A stretch of 64,000 nt of DNA, taken from Peribacillus asahii (GTDB lineage: Bacteria > Bacillota > Bacilli > Bacillales > DSM-1321). The position numbers were made by a program, and so were the translations under genes. The DNA lies in assembly GCF_004006295.1 (NCBI RefSeq), contig NZ_CP026095.1, forward strand, positions 3,458,001 to 3,522,000, read 5' to 3'. This document shows, piece after piece, positions 63,048-64,000 of this stretch. The first letter of the stretch is position 1. Every line of letters begins with the position of its first letter. The notes below the pieces were generated by a model. It was not told the origin of the DNA. It saw only the letters and a list, made by a program, of their open reading frames with translations, and ran no database searches.

Positions 63048-63468
63048 ATTTAAATCTCCCTTTACCAATATACACTGTTAATTTATATGTCTCGTGCTTT
63101 GATTGAACATGCATAATTCCTGATGTGATGGCTGTACCGACACTATTAAAAGTAATTCTTTCTCCTAATGTCCGATTCTTAAATGTAATATGGGAAGGAA
63201 GTGTTCTTTGCAGTGTATAATCGCCTGATGACGAAGACACTTTATAATTATCACTATACATATAAACAGTTGTCTGTTGCTCATGGCTTATAGCATATTG
63301 CTGAGCGTAAAAAAGATCGTCTCCAAATTGCTTGACAAACTGTTTTATTTCCATCCTTTCTATATATGGCGGATATAGATTGATACTTAATGAAACAATT
63401 AAAAGAAAAATGGACAAAACCATCAAAATCTCAGTTAACGTATACCCTCCGCTGTTATTCTTTAGCAT
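63034..63468 (-). CDS. comGD: Competence minor pseudopilin ComGD
   Basis: 144 residues. Prepilin signal 'SGGYTLTEILMVLSIFLLIV' with the conserved Glu13 of the type IV pilin helix. Overlaps comGC by 14 bases. Confidence 0.9.
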   Translation of the reverse strand: MLKNNSGGYTLTEILMVLSIFLLIVSLSINLYPPYIERMEIKQFVKQFGDDLFYAQQYAISHEQQTTVYMYSDNYKVSSSSGDYTLQRTLPSHITFKNRTLGERITFNSVGTAITSGIMHVQSKHETYKLTVYIGKGRFKFEKV

Positions 63469-63769
63469 CAGCTTTTACCTTTCCATCGCTATCAATGCTA
63501 ACCGTATCTCCATTTGGACATGTAGTCTGTATTAAATAACCTTCCGTTTTTAGTTCCGCTACATCAGCTGGCCATTTATTATGATCAATTTCATAAGCTT
63601 GCACTTGAGACTGTACCATTTTCACAAATGCTTCACATCCTTTTGTCTGAACTGTCGATTGATGCTTTGTAATATTCGGTATCGTAATGATTAATAAAAC
63701 GGAAATAATGAGCAAGACAATGAGCATCTCGATGAGAGTAAATCCTTTTTCATTGCGTAATCTTTTCAA
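63455..63769 (-). CDS. comGC: Major competence pseudopilin ComGC
   Basis: 104 residues from TTG 63769 (GGAGGAGC about six bases upstream; an ATG-like frame start at 63793 overlaps it). Classic prepilin cleavage site E-K-G/F-T-L-I-E followed by a hydrophobic helix; two cysteines (in 'KGCEAF' and 'TTCPNG') that form the intramolecular disulfide of ComGC. Builds the DNA-uptake pseudopilus. Confidence 0.94.
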   Translation of the reverse strand: MKRLRNEKGFTLIEMLIVLLIISVLLIITIPNITKHQSTVQTKGCEAFVKMVQSQVQAYEIDHNKWPADVAELKTEGYLIQTTCPNGDTVSIDSDGKVKADAKE

Positions 63770-63782
63770 CAAAAGCTCCTCC

Positions 63783-64000
63783 TTATAAGCCATTAAGTAA
63801 TGAAAACATTGGCAATAATACAGCTAAATAAATAGAGACAATAAGCAGACCGATGAATGAAAACAACATAGGCTGAATAATACGCATAATCATACTCGTT
63901 TTCTCTTCAATTCTTTCTAACAATAAACGACTATAATGAAATAATTCTTCATCAAGTCTTCCGTACTTTTGACCGTTTGCTATCACAATATAAAGGTTCT
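63783..64000 (-). CDS. comGB: Competence type IV pilus assembly membrane protein ComGB, 3' part (runs off the right edge)
   Basis: The C-terminal 72 or so residues of a GspF/PilC-type platform protein: 'IANGQKYGRLDEELFHYS', a cytosolic helix, and the last membrane segment 'PMLFSFIGLLIVSIYLAVLLPMF'. Open to the window edge; comGA should lie beyond. Ends 13 bases before the comGC start. Confidence 0.92.
   Translation of the reverse strand, partial: NLYIVIANGQKYGRLDEELFHYSRLLLERIEEKTSMIMRIIQPMLFSFIGLLIVSIYLAVLLPMFSLLNGL

Noticed and set aside
1..64000. tRNA or rRNA genes, prophage or plasmid replication genes
   Set aside because: None recognised by eye on either strand.

Overview
The window is an AT-rich Bacillaceae chromosome segment. 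Both ends carry gene order and protein sequences very close to the Bacillus subtilis yqh/gcv/comG neighbourhood. The left edge (1-1823) holds part of a type VII (Yuk/ESX) secretion cluster: yukE, yukD and the 5' part of yukC/essB. After an MDR oxidoreductase gene comes the backbone run efp, papA (yqhT), aroQ (yqhS), yqhR, yqhQ, yqhP, yqhO (3388-8559). The right edge resumes the backbone with yqhL, gcvPB-gcvPA-gcvT under a tandem glycine riboswitch, yqhH, yqhG, yqzE and the comG competence operon (54115-64000, cut inside comGB). In B. subtilis yqhO and yqhL are separated only by lipM; here about 45 kb lies between them and lipM is not seen.

The insert (about 8.6-54 kb) is an accessory region. 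It contains an adhB-like dehydrogenase, an alpha/beta hydrolase, a HAD phosphatase, an ECF sigma/anti-sigma pair, an ABC-2 transporter operon with its two-component system, two divergent LysR/MFS pairs, a LURP-one-like protein, several small proteins, a SMI1/KNR4-DUF4241 immunity-like protein, a Fur-controlled siderophore uptake operon, a PadR/split-permease operon, a DJ-1/YafY pair, and a class II ribonucleotide reductase gene interrupted by a self-splicing group I intron.

The region is crowded with mobile DNA. There are two 1583-bp copies of one IS110-type element (A), two 1827-bp copies of a second (B), one full copy and two internally deleted derivatives of a third (C), one IS66 with a remnant, one IS3, and an ORF-less group II intron. 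Comparing the copies gives exact element ends.

The most striking feature is a dispersed, roughly palindromic repeat (half-sites ATTCAAC and GTTGAAT around a CCCGTTAG core, often with an extra hairpin). It occurs about 20 times, always in the same orientation, at the boundaries of one-to-four-gene units from about 11.5 to 50.5 kb. All three IS110 types sit inside copies of this repeat, and each carries in its non-coding end a short string matching it (12 nt in element A), as expected if IS110 bridge RNAs guide insertion there. Same-oriented palindromes at the 3' ends of small gene units look like an integron-type cassette array, although no integrase gene is in the window.
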